Shown here one piece after another: positions 1 to 13,500 of a stretch of 64,000 bases of DNA. The stretch comes from Osmia lignaria lignaria (Eukaryota > Arthropoda > Insecta > Hymenoptera > Megachilidae): assembly GCF_051020975.1 (NCBI RefSeq), contig NC_135038.1, forward strand, positions 6,818,001 to 6,882,000, in the 5' to 3' direction. Position numbers and translations under genes: made by a program. The notes under the pieces were generated by a model, which had not been told where the DNA came from, did not search any database, and worked only from the letters and a program-made list of their open reading frames with translations. Every line of letters starts with the position of its first letter. The first letter of the stretch is position 1.

Positions 1-2168
1 TTGTATTAACAGCGACACCCGCCTAGCAATAGAGATAATCCAATCGTGCAATTCCCACGAGCAGAGAGAGGATCGCGAGTGGACAAGGCGGCCACGTAAT
101 ATCGGAATGACGGCCGAAAATATAATGCAGCTGCCGGCCGTCACGGGTAGACGCGTTCTCCATGGAGAACGACAGCGTGAACGTGCTTTACAAACAATAG
201 CCTTCACGCGATGGTTGGAACATAGAAGCGACGACAAGACGGCAAAAACGGCTTTATGAATCAAATATTATGCGTCCAGCCAGCGTGTTCCCTGTCGGCC
301 CGTTTAAACCATCGATCACCTGAACCCGTGCACCTGATGCGTGCATAAATTCTCCATTTCTTTCGACTTTCACCAGTGCCTAACACGTTCGACACTGATG
401 ATAATAGCGGCTAAAGAAATTCATGTAATCAGCTGTTGCGTCCACTGATTTTTGTGTTCAAGATGACACGACAATCTTGTATCGATGTTAGAAGGGCAAA
501 TGGGTTCTCTCTTAACCCTAGAAAGAGGAATTCTTTTTTTTTTAATAATATTTTTGCTCAATCAAAATAATTTCTTCAGTGCTAATCTTGAAAAGGAATA
601 ATTGAAAATTTTTTAACGTGGTCCGCCCACGGCTAATATAAGAAAAATATGTTTTAATATGTTTCTTATAACAATTATGATCCTTCGCAACTATCTACAT
701 TCTACTATAAATATTTAACAACAATTTCCATGAAATGTATCGAAGGAAAATTCGCACAAAACGGGACGCAACTGACGAATGGAAATGCAGACCGCTCAGT
801 CATAGAAGTTGGAGAGCAGGTAGGAAACGCGTAAAGAAGAGGAAGCAACGACAAGACAACAAAAACGAGTCTATAAATCGAATCTCATGACTGGTGGTGG
901 CTGATCGTTTAAACGACTGCCAAAGCGAAACTGCATTCACACGGTGTTTGCCATGCGTTCCGGCCGTCATGGATTATCCTGGCTCGACGCGACGGCGAAT
1001 ACAGTCGGACGCGGCAACTTGGAAAACGGCCGTGTACGTTCTAATAAAGTCTAATGAAACGAATTTACGCTCGATAATGCGTCCCCCTAGAATGCTATGG
1101 AAATGCTTCATGTCAGCTACCTCCATTAAATTGCCAACGTGGCTCGTTCGAAACGTTTCGTCGGTATTTTATTGAACAACCGATTGAAAGTACACAGACG
1201 TACCGAAGTATTCTAACAGCTGGCATGTTTACGATTAAAATAGACATACTGAATGTTTGTTGTTTCGTTCGACAATGAAGCGAAAATGTGTATTGAAATT
1301 TTCTTTGATGTCGAGAATGCGTTAAATGCAACTGCACTTTAAGGAGATAGTATCACGAAAACATTTTATCGTGGAACTGCTTCAGAATTTAATTAAACGC
1401 GGATGATAATTGTGGGTGGCATTTGAAAATTATAAGAAAAACGTTTGCTGGGAAATGATACTTTTTTATATTGAATTTTACTTTATTCGACCAATTTAGC
1501 CACTAACTATTTTTAACTCTAAAAAAAAAGAATTAAAGTTAAAAGGTATTCGTTCGATGTGTAAACAAAATCCTTAGAGAAGCTTACCAAACGCGCTTCG
1601 AAAGATTTTATGACCGCTGTAAATTCTATATAGAGACTGAGGAAGGTTATTTTGAATTTAAAAAAAGAAAAGAGTAAAACTCTTATTTCTCTTATTTTAG
1701 AACTTGACCAGTTACGCTTGAAGTTATATTTGAACAAATTTTGTCTACGTTTACAACAATAAAAACGATTGTACATTTTAACAGTTCCTCTGCGAAATTT
1801 AATATTATTACATAACGTTAGCCTCGTTTTTTATTTTTTACTGCAACGACGGTAAAAAATGTTTCAGGAATAAGTGTCCTGTTACCATTTTACGTTCGTG
1901 ATTCTCTGGGAAACGCGCGAAAGTCGGACGAGGAAATATAAAGTGCTTTATTGCGTGGTAAATCTTCCGTGCAATAGATCCCGGGAAGATAGAGCTTGAA
2001 GGATGCGATTTGCATAGGCATTAAAAAAAAAAAAAACTAATTAAAAATCTAGCCTGAGCTCGTCATCCGTGTGGATCCATCAATTTTTAGCCAACACCGG
2101 TGACAAGGACTCGTTATTTTAATTTGCTGAAAGGTAACGCGATCTACTTCCGCCGCGGCGCAAGCAAA
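1..2168. other. Non-coding DNA with a faint internal duplication
   Basis: No coding region recognised. The first 350 bp and 800-1100 are relatively GC-rich. They share a diverged block: AAGCGACGACAAGACGGC near 228 versus AAGCAACGACAAGACAAC near 843, each followed by similar sequence and a CGTTTAAAC/CGTTTAAACC motif 60-70 bp later. The rest is AT-rich with an A-run at about 2023-2036. Confidence 0.4.
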
Positions 2169-2432
2169 ATGGAAAACACCACCAGGACTCGAATAATTTC
2201 ACCTGACAACCGGCCAGGATGGAACGCGGAGGCGAGAAGAACAGAAATTGCCAATTATTTCGACGAATTACGGCAGGAAAATCAGCGTTTGGAAAACGTA
2301 CTTTCAAATGAATTCCACGCGTCCGTGGATTCAAAACATTTGATCAACCGTAGAGTGGACAAAAATGTTTCAACGATTGGATTGATAATTATTATACTGT
2401 GGATATTTAGGCAATTTATGCAAAATATTTGA
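2169..2432 (+). CDS. Speculative small ORF, 87 aa with C-terminal hydrophobic segment
   Basis: Reading from the ATG in GCAAAATGG (good context), this frame gives MENTTRTRIISP, a charged helical or coiled-coil-like middle (RTEIANYFDELRQENQRLEN) and a hydrophobic C-terminal stretch (TIGLIIIILWIFRQFM), as in tail-anchored microproteins. The frame is open 69 nt further upstream to another ATG. It is not recognised, has no gene neighbours, and frames of this length do occur by chance in this window, so the call is weak. No splice sites were assigned. Confidence 0.22.
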   Translation: MENTTRTRIISPDNRPGWNAEARRTEIANYFDELRQENQRLENVLSNEFHASVDSKHLINRRVDKNVSTIGLIIIILWIFRQFMQNI

Positions 2433-5400
2433 GACAATATGGGAAATTGTTTGATTAATAATATAGAAAGTTATGAGTATTTGAAAACTTGGAAAATTAA
2501 TAAGAAATAATTATTGGTAATTTCAAGACAGATAAATTATTATTAACTAATTTCATGTCACTTCGTTTGATTAGCATTCACACGTTTCTAAAATGACTGC
2601 TAGTAGAATCAGACACGAACAGGACAGTCTGTAAAACGTTTCGACATAACTCGAGGAGTTTGAGCGTAAATGTAAATTTCAAGCGATGCTCTTCTTGCAT
2701 ATTCAATGGGAAAGGGGGGGAGAAAAGGTATCATCTCCGTCTGTAACCATAAAGCGTGCAGAAATTGAGGGGTTGTTAGATTATAGCCATGCTTTTCGAG
2801 AACACCCTTTACACCTTCAACCCTTCTCTTTCTCTCTCTCTGCACGAGAGGGAGGAGAAAATTGCACGCTCCATTTGAAAGGTGTAACGCATCCATCGTC
2901 TATTTATGATTCTACGAAATGCGCCAGAGACTTTCTGGAATTTCGAAGGGGCCAATTTTGTACTTCGGCTTGTTCCGTTTTAGCGCCGATAGCTTCCGGA
3001 ATATTTCAACGTGCAGCCATTTGTAAAAGATATCGTGATTATTTTTCAGATCTTCTATGCATTTTTACCGGATCAATTTTAAGCCTTTCTCGGATTATGG
3101 AGAGAGCAATTAACATTGATATGATCAGTCGAAAAATAATTTCACGTTTAATTATTTAATTATGTGATCTCAAGTTTCTAAATATTCTAAATTTGTAAAA
3201 TGGTAATTAATTTCAATAATTACCTCAATGGTTTTACATGGGAAATCGAAGGTGTTAAATTTTCCCTTTCTTTTTAACTATTTTAACTATTAAATTTGAG
3301 ACCCCAATCACTAATTACCTCAACGGCAGTCAATTTAGCTCTATAATACAAGATGAATAATTCGTATAGAAAACGATAATAAAAAGGAATCTATATGGTT
3401 TTCGTCATTAAACAGGAAAGAGTTTCATTTATCCGGCAAGTTCCGTTTTCACGAAGATGTAGCCGCATTTACCGGATAATGGAAACTTTAATTGCCTCTA
3501 AGCAAGACGACGCGACACAACAATTCGTTCAGAGGACTTGAAGCAAGGAAAATTGTACTTTCGAGCTAGCACGAGACAGCTTGTTCGCGGACTTTTACAT
3601 AAACAAGGAAATCCCGTAACTTTCGTGCCTTTGTACTTTTAGCCTGTAACGATCCCGGCTCGTTTTACCTCCTATATAATCATAATTGAATTCGTTTTTG
3701 TATCATCCGCCGTCTTTCAAGAGGAAACGGTATTACAGTGACAGAAAGAAGGAACGGCATGCTAAACAGAAACATTCTTAATTAATAATAAATGAGGAGC
3801 AAGAATTGTTAAACTGTTATTCTTTTTCTCTATCTCTGTATCAATACAATTACTAAAGATCGATGAACGAACTTGATTTTCCTTTCTTCAACTTCTAATT
3901 TCATCGTTTCCTGGCAAAGTGGAGAGCTTGAAATATAGAACAGATTCGATAATAGAGTCTCATAGAAAGTTTTATCTTTCTACGTAGTGTTTTCATTAAT
4001 CCTTTACTATCGTGACTTAAAATTATAACACGTTTAAATAATCCTGTCATGGTACTAAAGCAGTAAACAATCATAGCAATAATAATTGTTTATTGTAGTG
4101 GGAAATTTATGCAAATATTTGATTCGACAAGTCGTTTTCACGTGATACGTTCCATGTGGTTTCGTTCAAGGAAATTGGACTCTTCTTTTTTACGAGCAGA
4201 CGTCATGCATAATACAGAATTCAATTATGTACGAGATTTATCGTCGTCCTGACGACGAGATAAGAGAGAAAAGACGACCGTCTTTGATGCAGTTCCTTAG
4301 CATTCACCGCACTATCTTTCACCGTTTTCCACGGAACTTTGGAAAAATCCGGTTATCTGTACCACTTGCCGACGAATTTAATTCAATTAATTCACTTTAT
4401 ATACAGAAAAAAAATCGTAAAGTATTTTACAAAATCACTTTAGAAAATTATCAATTCTGACAAATTTATATTTTTCTATTTCTAAATAAAGAAAAATAAG
4501 AAAATTTAATTCTTGGTATGAATTATGATAAAGCACCAATTATAAATTTGGCCTCTTCAATTATTTATAGTGATCGAATTATTTGTAGAGATTAATTGAA
4601 AATTGATCCAAAACTACAAATTGATCTTGAACGAACAGAATCGAATGGGACGTGGTGAGGGAAAGTGAATGGACAAATTAAATATTCATGGATCAATTCG
4701 CGCAAAAGCTTGCATCGCCTTATCTGATGCGTCGTATACATTACCGCAGGCTAACTCGTCGCAAAATGGACATTGTATTTCGCAAGTTACGGAAAATGTT
4801 ATGCATTCTAATCTGGGTAATTTACCTGAAACTTTACCTCGTACGTAATCACCAGAGACTGGGATATCTTCTTCCATTTCCTTATTTTTTACCCTCCCCC
4901 GGGCTAAAACTGAGTCGTGTTTCTTTTCTGGCAACGTCTCATGGAAACAAGTTCTCTTGGAAACATTCGTTTCGTTTCACGTCGGAAAATTAAGTATTAT
5001 TATTATTTTATTTTTATTTTAGTGGCATATAAACCACAGCCGCTATTTGATATCAGCAAAAATTAACATGTTTATATAAATATTTTAAATATGATAATGA
5101 GATGTTCGAGCAATGATAAGTGATTGTAAAATGTTGTCAAATGTATTTGAGAATAAAAGATTTAAAAAATGATACTTTAGATGCAGCGTATGGGCTCGTA
5201 AATGAACAAAACGATTCACGAAACGTTTAACCAAGCTCATAAAACCAGTTCACGTCGGCCAGGCACGTACGTGTCGATTTTCATCATTTACCTTATCACT
5301 ACAATCCTTTATAGCTCGTGAACAAGCGTGGACCAACGGCACGGGTCCCATGATAGAGTATCGGATTTGTACATTGTGTCAAGTATAACCGTAACGTATA

Positions 5401-5580
5401 TAACCCATGGTATCACGATCGTATTTAGCTCTTCTTGCCGGTCAAAGTGTTTCAGAAAGTGTCCAATGATGGATGAAATAAAATGCTTGTACATTTTATC
5501 GATATCCTGCTCGCGAACAACTTATATAATCCATAGCATGAGACGTAGCTTCTTTATTTTATCGTTCTTTATTACGTCAT
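2433..5580. other. Non-coding AT-rich stretch
   Basis: Only short chance ORFs in both strands, none with a recognisable domain or with consistent splice signals. Nothing structural stands out beyond short CT-rich and A/T runs. Confidence 0.4.
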
Positions 5581-5700
5581 AGACTTCATTAAAAATCACA
5601 ACTCGAGTTCATTTATTTATAGACTTCATTAAAAATCACAACTCGAGTTCATTTATTTATAGACTTCATTAAAAATCACAACTCGAGTTCATTTATTTTA
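5581..5700 (+). repeat. Tandem repeat, three copies of a 40-bp unit
   Basis: Three head-to-tail copies of a 40-bp unit beginning AGACTTCATTAAAAATCACA and containing ACTCGAGTTC (an inverted repeat around an XhoI-like CTCGAG). Copies at 5581-5620 and 5621-5660 are identical; 5661-5700 differs only in its final bases. Near-perfect identity means recent expansion or active homogenisation. It lies in non-coding DNA. Confidence 0.97.
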
Positions 5701-6375
5701 AAAGAATTTCCACGCCATTGCATTTGAAACGTTCGTTTATGAATGAAAATTATTAGAAATGTACGAGAATTATTTCGTATCGTCGATTTCCAAAATTTGT
5801 GTGGAAAAATCAAAAGAAAAGCAAACGATAAAAGGAAAGATAAGATAAAACTCTTCGAATAGAAAACGGTGCTCGCAGATTACTAATGCAAAGAGAGAGA
5901 ATTTGCTTTTTTTTCCTCTCTCGAAGAAAAGAGAGAAACTATTCTGGCGAAACGTAAAAAGTCTTTGTACAAGATGTTCGGAAAATAGAGTTGAGTGTAG
6001 ACGCGACGGGACACCGGAAACGTAAAGGCGAAAGAAAGCAAGGTAAACAGCTGCGGTGTCGTAGCACCGGCGTATCCGGAAGAGAATATGCTCGATAAGG
6101 TAGAAGGCGAAGTGCTGTATAGCATTCCTGAAGAAAAATTCAATCAGCTTAAATGCACCGAGATAAGAGTAACAGCGAAAGAAGTTGCAAACCAACGGTG
6201 TTAATCAATATTGACCAGAGAGATAAACCTTCTTTTTTTTTATTTGAGGACTTGAATAAGATCCATCACAACTGTATTTAAATATAATTCCTATTAAAGA
6301 GTATACTTTGATGGTAGTTGAAAATTTTTTAGATAAGAGTTGAATAATTTCATGGAACACTTCGTTTAAATATCA

Positions 6376-6579
6376 TTAACCCTTTGCGGACGATCAACGC
6401 ATGTGTGTGTCCGAACATTAATTCCACTAGTGTATAATTCTTGATACAAAACACAGCTGTAAATATATACAGTAAAGATTTAAAATATATACTGTGAAAG
6501 ATGGAATTATTATTTTTTTTAAATTTGAATTAATAATACACTGTGCAAACTTAAGAATTCTCTGTCCCCAAAGGGTTAA
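6376..6579. mobile_element. TTAA-flanked piggyBac-like MITE (204 bp)
   Basis: TTAA on both sides, with inverted ends CCCTTTGCGGAC and, in reverse complement from the right, CCCTTTGGGGAC (11 of 12 identical). No coding capacity. Same terminal signature as the elements at 38241 and 61990. Confidence 0.7.
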
Positions 6580-9500
6580 TTAAATAGGTGACTTTCCTTT
6601 CTTTTTTAAATAATAATATGGAAATTTCTCATCTTGTTCGAGTATCACAGAGAAAATTAAAATTGATATTCTTAATTTTTTCCTCACTTTGCATATTCAC
6701 TGAACGGACAGTGATAGTATCCACTTGTCCATCAGAATTAAATGACCGTTCCCTTCTTGCAAAGTAATTAGCAGTAGACTTAAGTAAAGATACACAGAGA
6801 GGAAAAAAAGAGCGAGGCTTTTAGCTAACTTCCTGACGTGTGTCCTCGGTGTCTCTTTACACGTTTCGAAAGTCCTCCTTTTTGCCATAAGATCAAGGTG
6901 GGTGCTTCATTAGACATTCTTTTCCGCTCTCGTGTCGGTCAACGACAAAAGGACGTCATTTAAAAGAGCGCTGAGAAAACAAAAGGAGACGCGCTGACGG
7001 TTCTTTTTGGTTTGCATTACGACACTGTTGGGCGCCATCAAGATACATGAAATTACACATCCTAAAAACAATGGAGGCCAAGCAGCGAGAAGTAATTTCA
7101 CCCGGTAACGTCAAAAAGTTCAAGCTGAGCAAAGAAAAGTCTAATTTTCCGGTAAACGATCCCATGCGAGATGAAAAATTTATACGATCAAATTTGAAAT
7201 CAAAGATTAAGGATCTCCGTCGAGGAGTAAATTAAGCTAATTCAAATTAGACGCGTTTCGGAGAGTATCAAAATAAATGAAATTCAACAGCGCGGGCGAA
7301 AGTTTTATTTCGTTAATCAACGAGGAGCTAAAGTGCCGTTTGAATTATGCCGGCCTAGTGGACGCAGGATATTTAAAAAAATCCTGCGCGACGGAATTTA
7401 AAGCAGCGTAAACTACGTTCATTAAAACAAAGAACCGGCACCGTTGCGGATACGCGGGCAATGCGTGCACACGGCATTCGCACGGAGAATAGAGGCTCTG
7501 CTAGCCGACGGCTAAAAAAGAAATAGGATAAAAAAATATAAAAATGAACTATCAGAAATACAACCTATGTAAAACACCCGGGGACAGCTAACGTAGCAAG
7601 TTACTAGACCGTTCTTATTATTTCCATCGCGTCCAAAGCGGTTATAAAATGTAATCTCCCTCCCATCGACTTTTGCTTTTTAATTCGCCGCACAATTTGC
7701 ATGAAATCCACTACGCTCGACGATTACCAGCCCCCGATACATTCTCTTGATCCGATTCCCCTAAAAAATTTGCAATATCCCGAATCCTACGCTATGGGTG
7801 GAAAATTTCAGTCGTCTTTCGCGATTAATTCGAGCAAAGTGAATGAAAATTTCACAGTTTCTTTTTTTTTTCTTTTAATTGAAAACAATTTGTTGCCTGC
7901 AGTGTCAAAGTATTTTTTTTTTGCAATTTTCAGTAGCCTTTATATTTTATAAAAGTGTCGGTATAGTTTGTTTCTTACAAAATAATAAAATAATAAGAAC
8001 AGTACTAATGATATACCCTTTTATTTCGACTTATTAAACCTTGAATTAATGAATGAAAGAATTCATTAATATCTGTCCCCCTAGCTGGTATACGTAACAC
8101 GACCAACATACTAATCTAACTCTTTAACTCAGTCACGGTCATGCAATCTTTGCTACGGGCAATAACCGTCGTGCAAGGAAGAAACACGTTCCCAGATTAA
8201 TAGCGAAAAAGCACGTCACCATCAAGATAATTAAACATTCTGTACTTACGAATGTATCGAACAAATTACCGATCGTCTGATTAAAAGGAGACAATAATCT
8301 ACCCTTGTAAACGCGATCTACATGATTTTTAACGATCCCAAAAGAGATTTCGAAATATTTACGACGAAAGGTTTAATTTATTTATACATATAAAACAGGA
8401 AAATTCTTGCACGAATAACAAATATCCATTGCATTTCGCGTGGAGGTCGAACGAATATGTCTGCCAGGCCAAAGAGAGAAAGAGGTCGGTTTTTCTCTCT
8501 TTCTCTGTTAGCCCGTTCATTAACTCCTTGAGAGATTCCATACATTACGGACGCGCCTTATCCAGGTGAAACGTATGGACTATTTGCGTGCATGAGGAAA
8601 AGCCTTGGTTTAGGACTCTGCCCGAAAGGGAGTGGGAGGGGTGGGTACGGTGGGTGGGAGATGTCTCGGTATCGGGGTGGATCTATAGATCGTGCCGGCT
8701 GTCCACCATGAATCACACCCCCTATCTGGTAGAATACGGGCTGTATTTACAACGGCACGCTAACCCTCCCTTACGAGGGCTCGGGCCACCTTTAACTGAG
8801 CCTATACGAGCCGTCGAGGCGCGCCTATATCTTTCTAATCAACTGTTTGTCTAATGTCTATGTAAATACGGTATGTTAATTATCTCGATGGTAACGTGTA
8901 CGACGGCTATTAATCTGTGAGAACATGTTTCTTCCTCGTACGTGCACTTCCTGTCTCTACAGATGGCAGGATGTTACAAATCGGCGCTTTGGAACGTTCA
9001 CGATTGATTTTTCAACGTCCGCGATCGTCTTCGCTGATTCGCCGTTAAATTCGTCAGACGTTGAAGATGGATACCTATTCGAGTTGCTGATTGGTAGACA
9101 CGAAGGATACATTGTCCGTCGTGAAAGCAATTTAATTGTAGTTTCAAATTCAAATTCTATTTCCAGGTTCTACACTAAATTTTCACTTAAATTTCGTATT
9201 TATTCAAATTATTTAATATATGATCATTTATGTGAAATAAAGAAAAATTCATTTATATTGAAATAAAAATTTCTTACGATCAATTTGTACCTGCAGATAA
9301 AATTTGTATAACAGGAATTTCTATATTTCATTTTCTTTGCACAATTTCAGTCACGGTTTTTACGCCCGGATATCTCTGCTACGTTTTCAGCAAGAAACAT
9401 CGTAAGAAAATTCGTAGAAACGAGCATGCGAAAGCTGGTTACAAACAGTAATTAACTCGAGCATGTAGGTACACATTACCTAAACATCCGTGTGGAGAGA

Positions 9501-10290
9501 GCTTACGGGATTTCTGAGAGGGTCTAAGAATCTTAGAAATACTACTTAGGTTGGCCACCGTTTTCCCACGCGGTACTCGTTGCTAAACATTAACAAACAT
9601 AATTATAGAAATTTGTTGACGTTACACGAACGTGGTATCAAGAAGGGCACTGTAACCCCCGTGTTTATCGCAAATATCTCCGAGAATGGCGATTCATTCT
9701 GATAAACAAATTTCGTACGCTGCGCAAGCTAATTTTGGTATCAACCCGAGACTTTGAAATTAATGAAACTCGTTCTGTGACGAGGAGAGATATTTTCAAT
9801 AATTTATTCAAGACAAACTACCCCACGAATTGACTAGAATCCTTTTCTATTAAAAAAGGTGTATATTGTAGATTATTTTTAAAAATTGACGAAGTTGTGT
9901 ATAAAAAAATATGGCTAATAAATTAATTTTTGTACATGGTGGTTTGATTTGAAATTTTCCAAATTTTCTAACAACACTTTTATATAATATTTTTCGAAAT
10001 ATACACAAATAAAAAATAGAACAGTCAAGTAAAGAATATGTGTTTGGAAATTCACAAAGGTATATACCCTCTAAGTTCGAGTTCCTCTTAACGACAACAT
10101 CGTCAGCGTACGAGCGTATGCTTTAAATGAAAGGGGTTAAAATTGAAGGGTGCCTCGGTGAAACAGCGCTAATACCGCATTCCATCCTAACAAAAAAAAA
10201 GAAGTGGCCAGACCGTACCAGGTCGTACCGCTTTTACTCCCACCTAATATGCAGTAAAGACTCTCGTGGCTTGCAAACTTCAGGTACTAA
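6580..10290. other. Non-coding DNA with a GC-richer patch at 8.6-8.85 kb
   Basis: No recognisable gene. Segments at about 7290-7530 and 8590-8830 are clearly more GC-rich than their surroundings; the latter is G-rich on the + strand (GGGAGTGGGAGGGGTGGGTA) and ends in CpG-rich sequence. They could be conserved non-coding elements or untranslated exons, but no splice-consistent coding frame was found. Confidence 0.35.
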
Positions 10291-10528
10291 TTAACCCTGC
10301 AGTAACTGCAGACCTAAAATTAATGATTTTCAGTGATACATGTTTATCCTCATCCCTATTTCACTTTGCCTACGATACAAAAATTACTTCCTAGAAAACA
10401 CGTTTGTCTATCTTTAACACTTTCTATAAAAAAAAATTGCATTTTCAATAATTGGATAGCTATTTTTATATTTTATATTTTTATCGCAAGGTCAAAAATT
10501 TAACCTAAATAATATATGTAAAGGGTTA
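10291..10528. mobile_element. Possible degenerate TTAA-flanked MITE (238 bp)
   Basis: TTAA at both ends and CCCT / AGGG termini, with size like the other elements. However the inverted ends agree for only a few bases (CCCTGCAG versus CCCTTTAC). The left end carries its own palindrome, CTGCAGTAACTGCAG. May be a decayed relative or chance. Confidence 0.25.
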
Positions 10529-13500
10529 ATAATGATTAAGTACGAATTTGCTTCTCATTAAATATCTATGGATCACTACTTCGACGTTAAAATATCAAGA
10601 GTGAATTAGACGCCCTCAGGAGTGTTCGATGTAATTTGTAATTAAGGTGAGATTTTGTTAAGAAGATTAATGTCTCCTTATTGATCGAGCCGGCTGATGG
10701 TGAAGGATGACGAACCGCAGTTCGAAGAGGAAAGAATCGCTTTTTACGGATAGTGAATGATTCGAACAATTATTAATCTATCACTTTAATTACCAATCGA
10801 AAGAAAAAATTTCTAATTTCAAAATTATTTCTGAAGGTACGATATCGTAATCCTGGTCGCGTAAGAAGTATTATAGAAAGCAGGAAATACGTTTACTTTC
10901 TTACACAAAACGGAAGTAGATTCGTGCAACGAGAATTTACTACGTCATTTCGCTGCCTAAGAACAGCATAAAAAGTTAGACTCCGGAATAAGAACAGAAA
11001 AATCCTCGACTGAAGCGTCTTCATATTTTTTCCTGTATATCTCCACTGTTTCGTTTTATTATACGAGTGTATCATGTCGTAAAGTTCCAAAATTCAAACT
11101 CACCAACAACCTCAAACATGCGATTAAAAGATAAAAACTGTCTGTCTTGAATATTATTTCGAATAATAGTTTATCTTATTTTTTCCACTTCAAAAGGTTT
11201 CTCTATTTTCCTTATGTAAATTTACAGTCGTGCATAAGAATGGTTTACTTTATGCCGCTATTTGATATTGAAATTTCTATTTTTAAGCAGAGCATACAAT
11301 ACCGATTCGAGTTTATTTTAGATCCTCCTTGATTTTGTAATCCCTTTTTAGCCTCTTTACGCTTTCTACAGTAATATCGACTCGCATAGATTTCACTTAA
11401 CCACTAATTAATTAAGATAGATCTCCCTTTTCACGGTAATAGAAGCGAGAACTTCGTAGCTATTTATTAGTAACTTTTTTCACTGTCTATTAACATTTCG
11501 ACATCGCTGTCGCGTTTAAGATTCAATTTTTCATGCTACTTATTTTTATACGCTCTACTAATTAGTAATTCTACAGGGGATATAAATTATTATGCAACAG
11601 CTGGATGGTTTTAGACAACGGAAGTCTAACACAATCTGGAATCAATACTGACATAAACAGCATACAATGAATGCAATTTTTCACTCGATATTTCTCGATT
11701 CTTTTCATACAAAAGTTCAATAAAATTTTCTACAACATCGGTGAATTTAAGAAATTTTCTCATAATTGAAGCATTAGAAAATTAACTCATTTAGAAATTT
11801 AAGGACTAGGTGAAATGACTATTCATTATTCTAGCATTAATTAAATTTAAATAAAAGTCTGATAAATGAGGAGATTACTGAATTTGAAAAATAAAAAACA
11901 ATCTAAGATCACTGAAATGTATCCCATTGTATGAATGGAATTTCGTAGGTCATAGAATATTTCGTCGAGATGATCACTTTCAGAAGTCGTAATAAATAAA
12001 TCGAGGAAACGGGTAACGGGGCTTTATCGTATAAACGATGATACATAACGTTTCAGATTCGTATCCGATTGACCGGCGAGAATCATTTGTCAGTGGACGA
12101 AAAAGAAATATTGAAACCGCATTCTTCCTTACATTTCGTTGATCGGAACCCTCATCGATCATACGCCCACGATGAAAGAACGAACTGGCCGGCAATTTAT
12201 GCACACGTCATAGAACTTCAATCCAAAATTTCTCTTTTCATTGCCGCCCACTCTACGACTTCCTACAATCAACTACCTGCTACAACAAATTCTTGATAAA
12301 ACTGCATAAATTTATTTCATTTTCACCTAATTGGAAGCATCGAATCTTCTGTAATTATCTCAAAGATAAAATATTCATTAATTCGCTGTTACAACCATGA
12401 ATTAACGTGTAATTACGTACAAAATACCTGACCACCGTTATTTTACCATTTATTTGGCTTATCCAAAGTACATCGTAATTTGATCAATCGACAAAGTATA
12501 TTTTGAAAGAGACTCTGACAGACAATAGGTCTGAAAATGATTGTACAAAACGTTAATGGTTAGCTATAAACCAGTCGTGTTTGTTTTCCCGGATACTCAA
12601 AACGTATTTATTCGTTGAACAAACCAATGCTGTAAATTCTTCATAGCGTTACTGGTGCATCGATCAAAGCGCGTATTGAATTCCAAATATATCAATATAG
12701 AGCCGAACGGCAACAGAATAGATTGACCCTGTTTGTTGGAACACTATCATATTTTTTCCAATTTAACTAACTCTTTACCCTGCGAAATCACTGCTTCTGT
12801 GACAATAAAATGCAGCTTTCGAAAACCCAATTTTGTAATTATTTAAAATTGCAAAAAAGGAATAATTATATTCAATTTGCCTCTGATAGATGGCCTAATT
12901 ATTCTATAAATTTTGCAATTATTTAGTTTCAAAATACTAAAATTTTGAAGGATATAATTATGTTTAGTTTGCTTCTGATAGATGGCCTAATTATTTTATA
13001 AATTTTCCATTTTTTCCACAATCGAAAATTTGTTACATTTGCAAAATGTTATAATGGATCGTGAAATAAATAGCAACGAGTGAAATGCACGCAATTACAC
13101 ATAAATGCGCGAACTGGGGAAAAAATGATTTCAGGTGTGAAAACAGAGACGATTTTTAACGAGTTCTCTGCGTCGGCCAGATAGCTATGCAAAATACGCT
13201 TTTCTCGCGCGTGAAAAGTACGAGGTAGAACGAATCGATTCGAAATATGGGAAGGAATAAACCCGAACGAAGGAGCGAAGGAATAAAGCTGGCCGTTCAC
13301 AGAAAAAAGAAAGCTGAGTCCACCATTCCCAGGTCGCGAAAAGTTATGCGACGAAAATCGCGGTGAAAATTGGCGGGAACCGTTTGCATGCATTCTTGCG
13401 GTAACCAAATTTCCTCGGCTTCCATTTTCCTCGATGTACATCGAGTCAGGGTTGCAAAGCTTTGCCTGTCGACGACGTCGACGAACAGCAGAAAGTTTGT

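Noticed and set aside
2686..3159. 157-codon + strand ORF, among the longest in the desert
   Set aside because: No domain or consistent hydrophobicity pattern, and the antisense frame is also open through much of it.
5770..6195. 141-codon - strand ORF
   Set aside because: Phe/Arg/Ser-rich composition, overlapped by another minus-strand frame, no recognisable motif or splice context.
13049..13441. 130-codon - strand ORF
   Set aside because: No motif, and no similarity recalled; the length is within what this window gives by chance in its less AT-rich patches.
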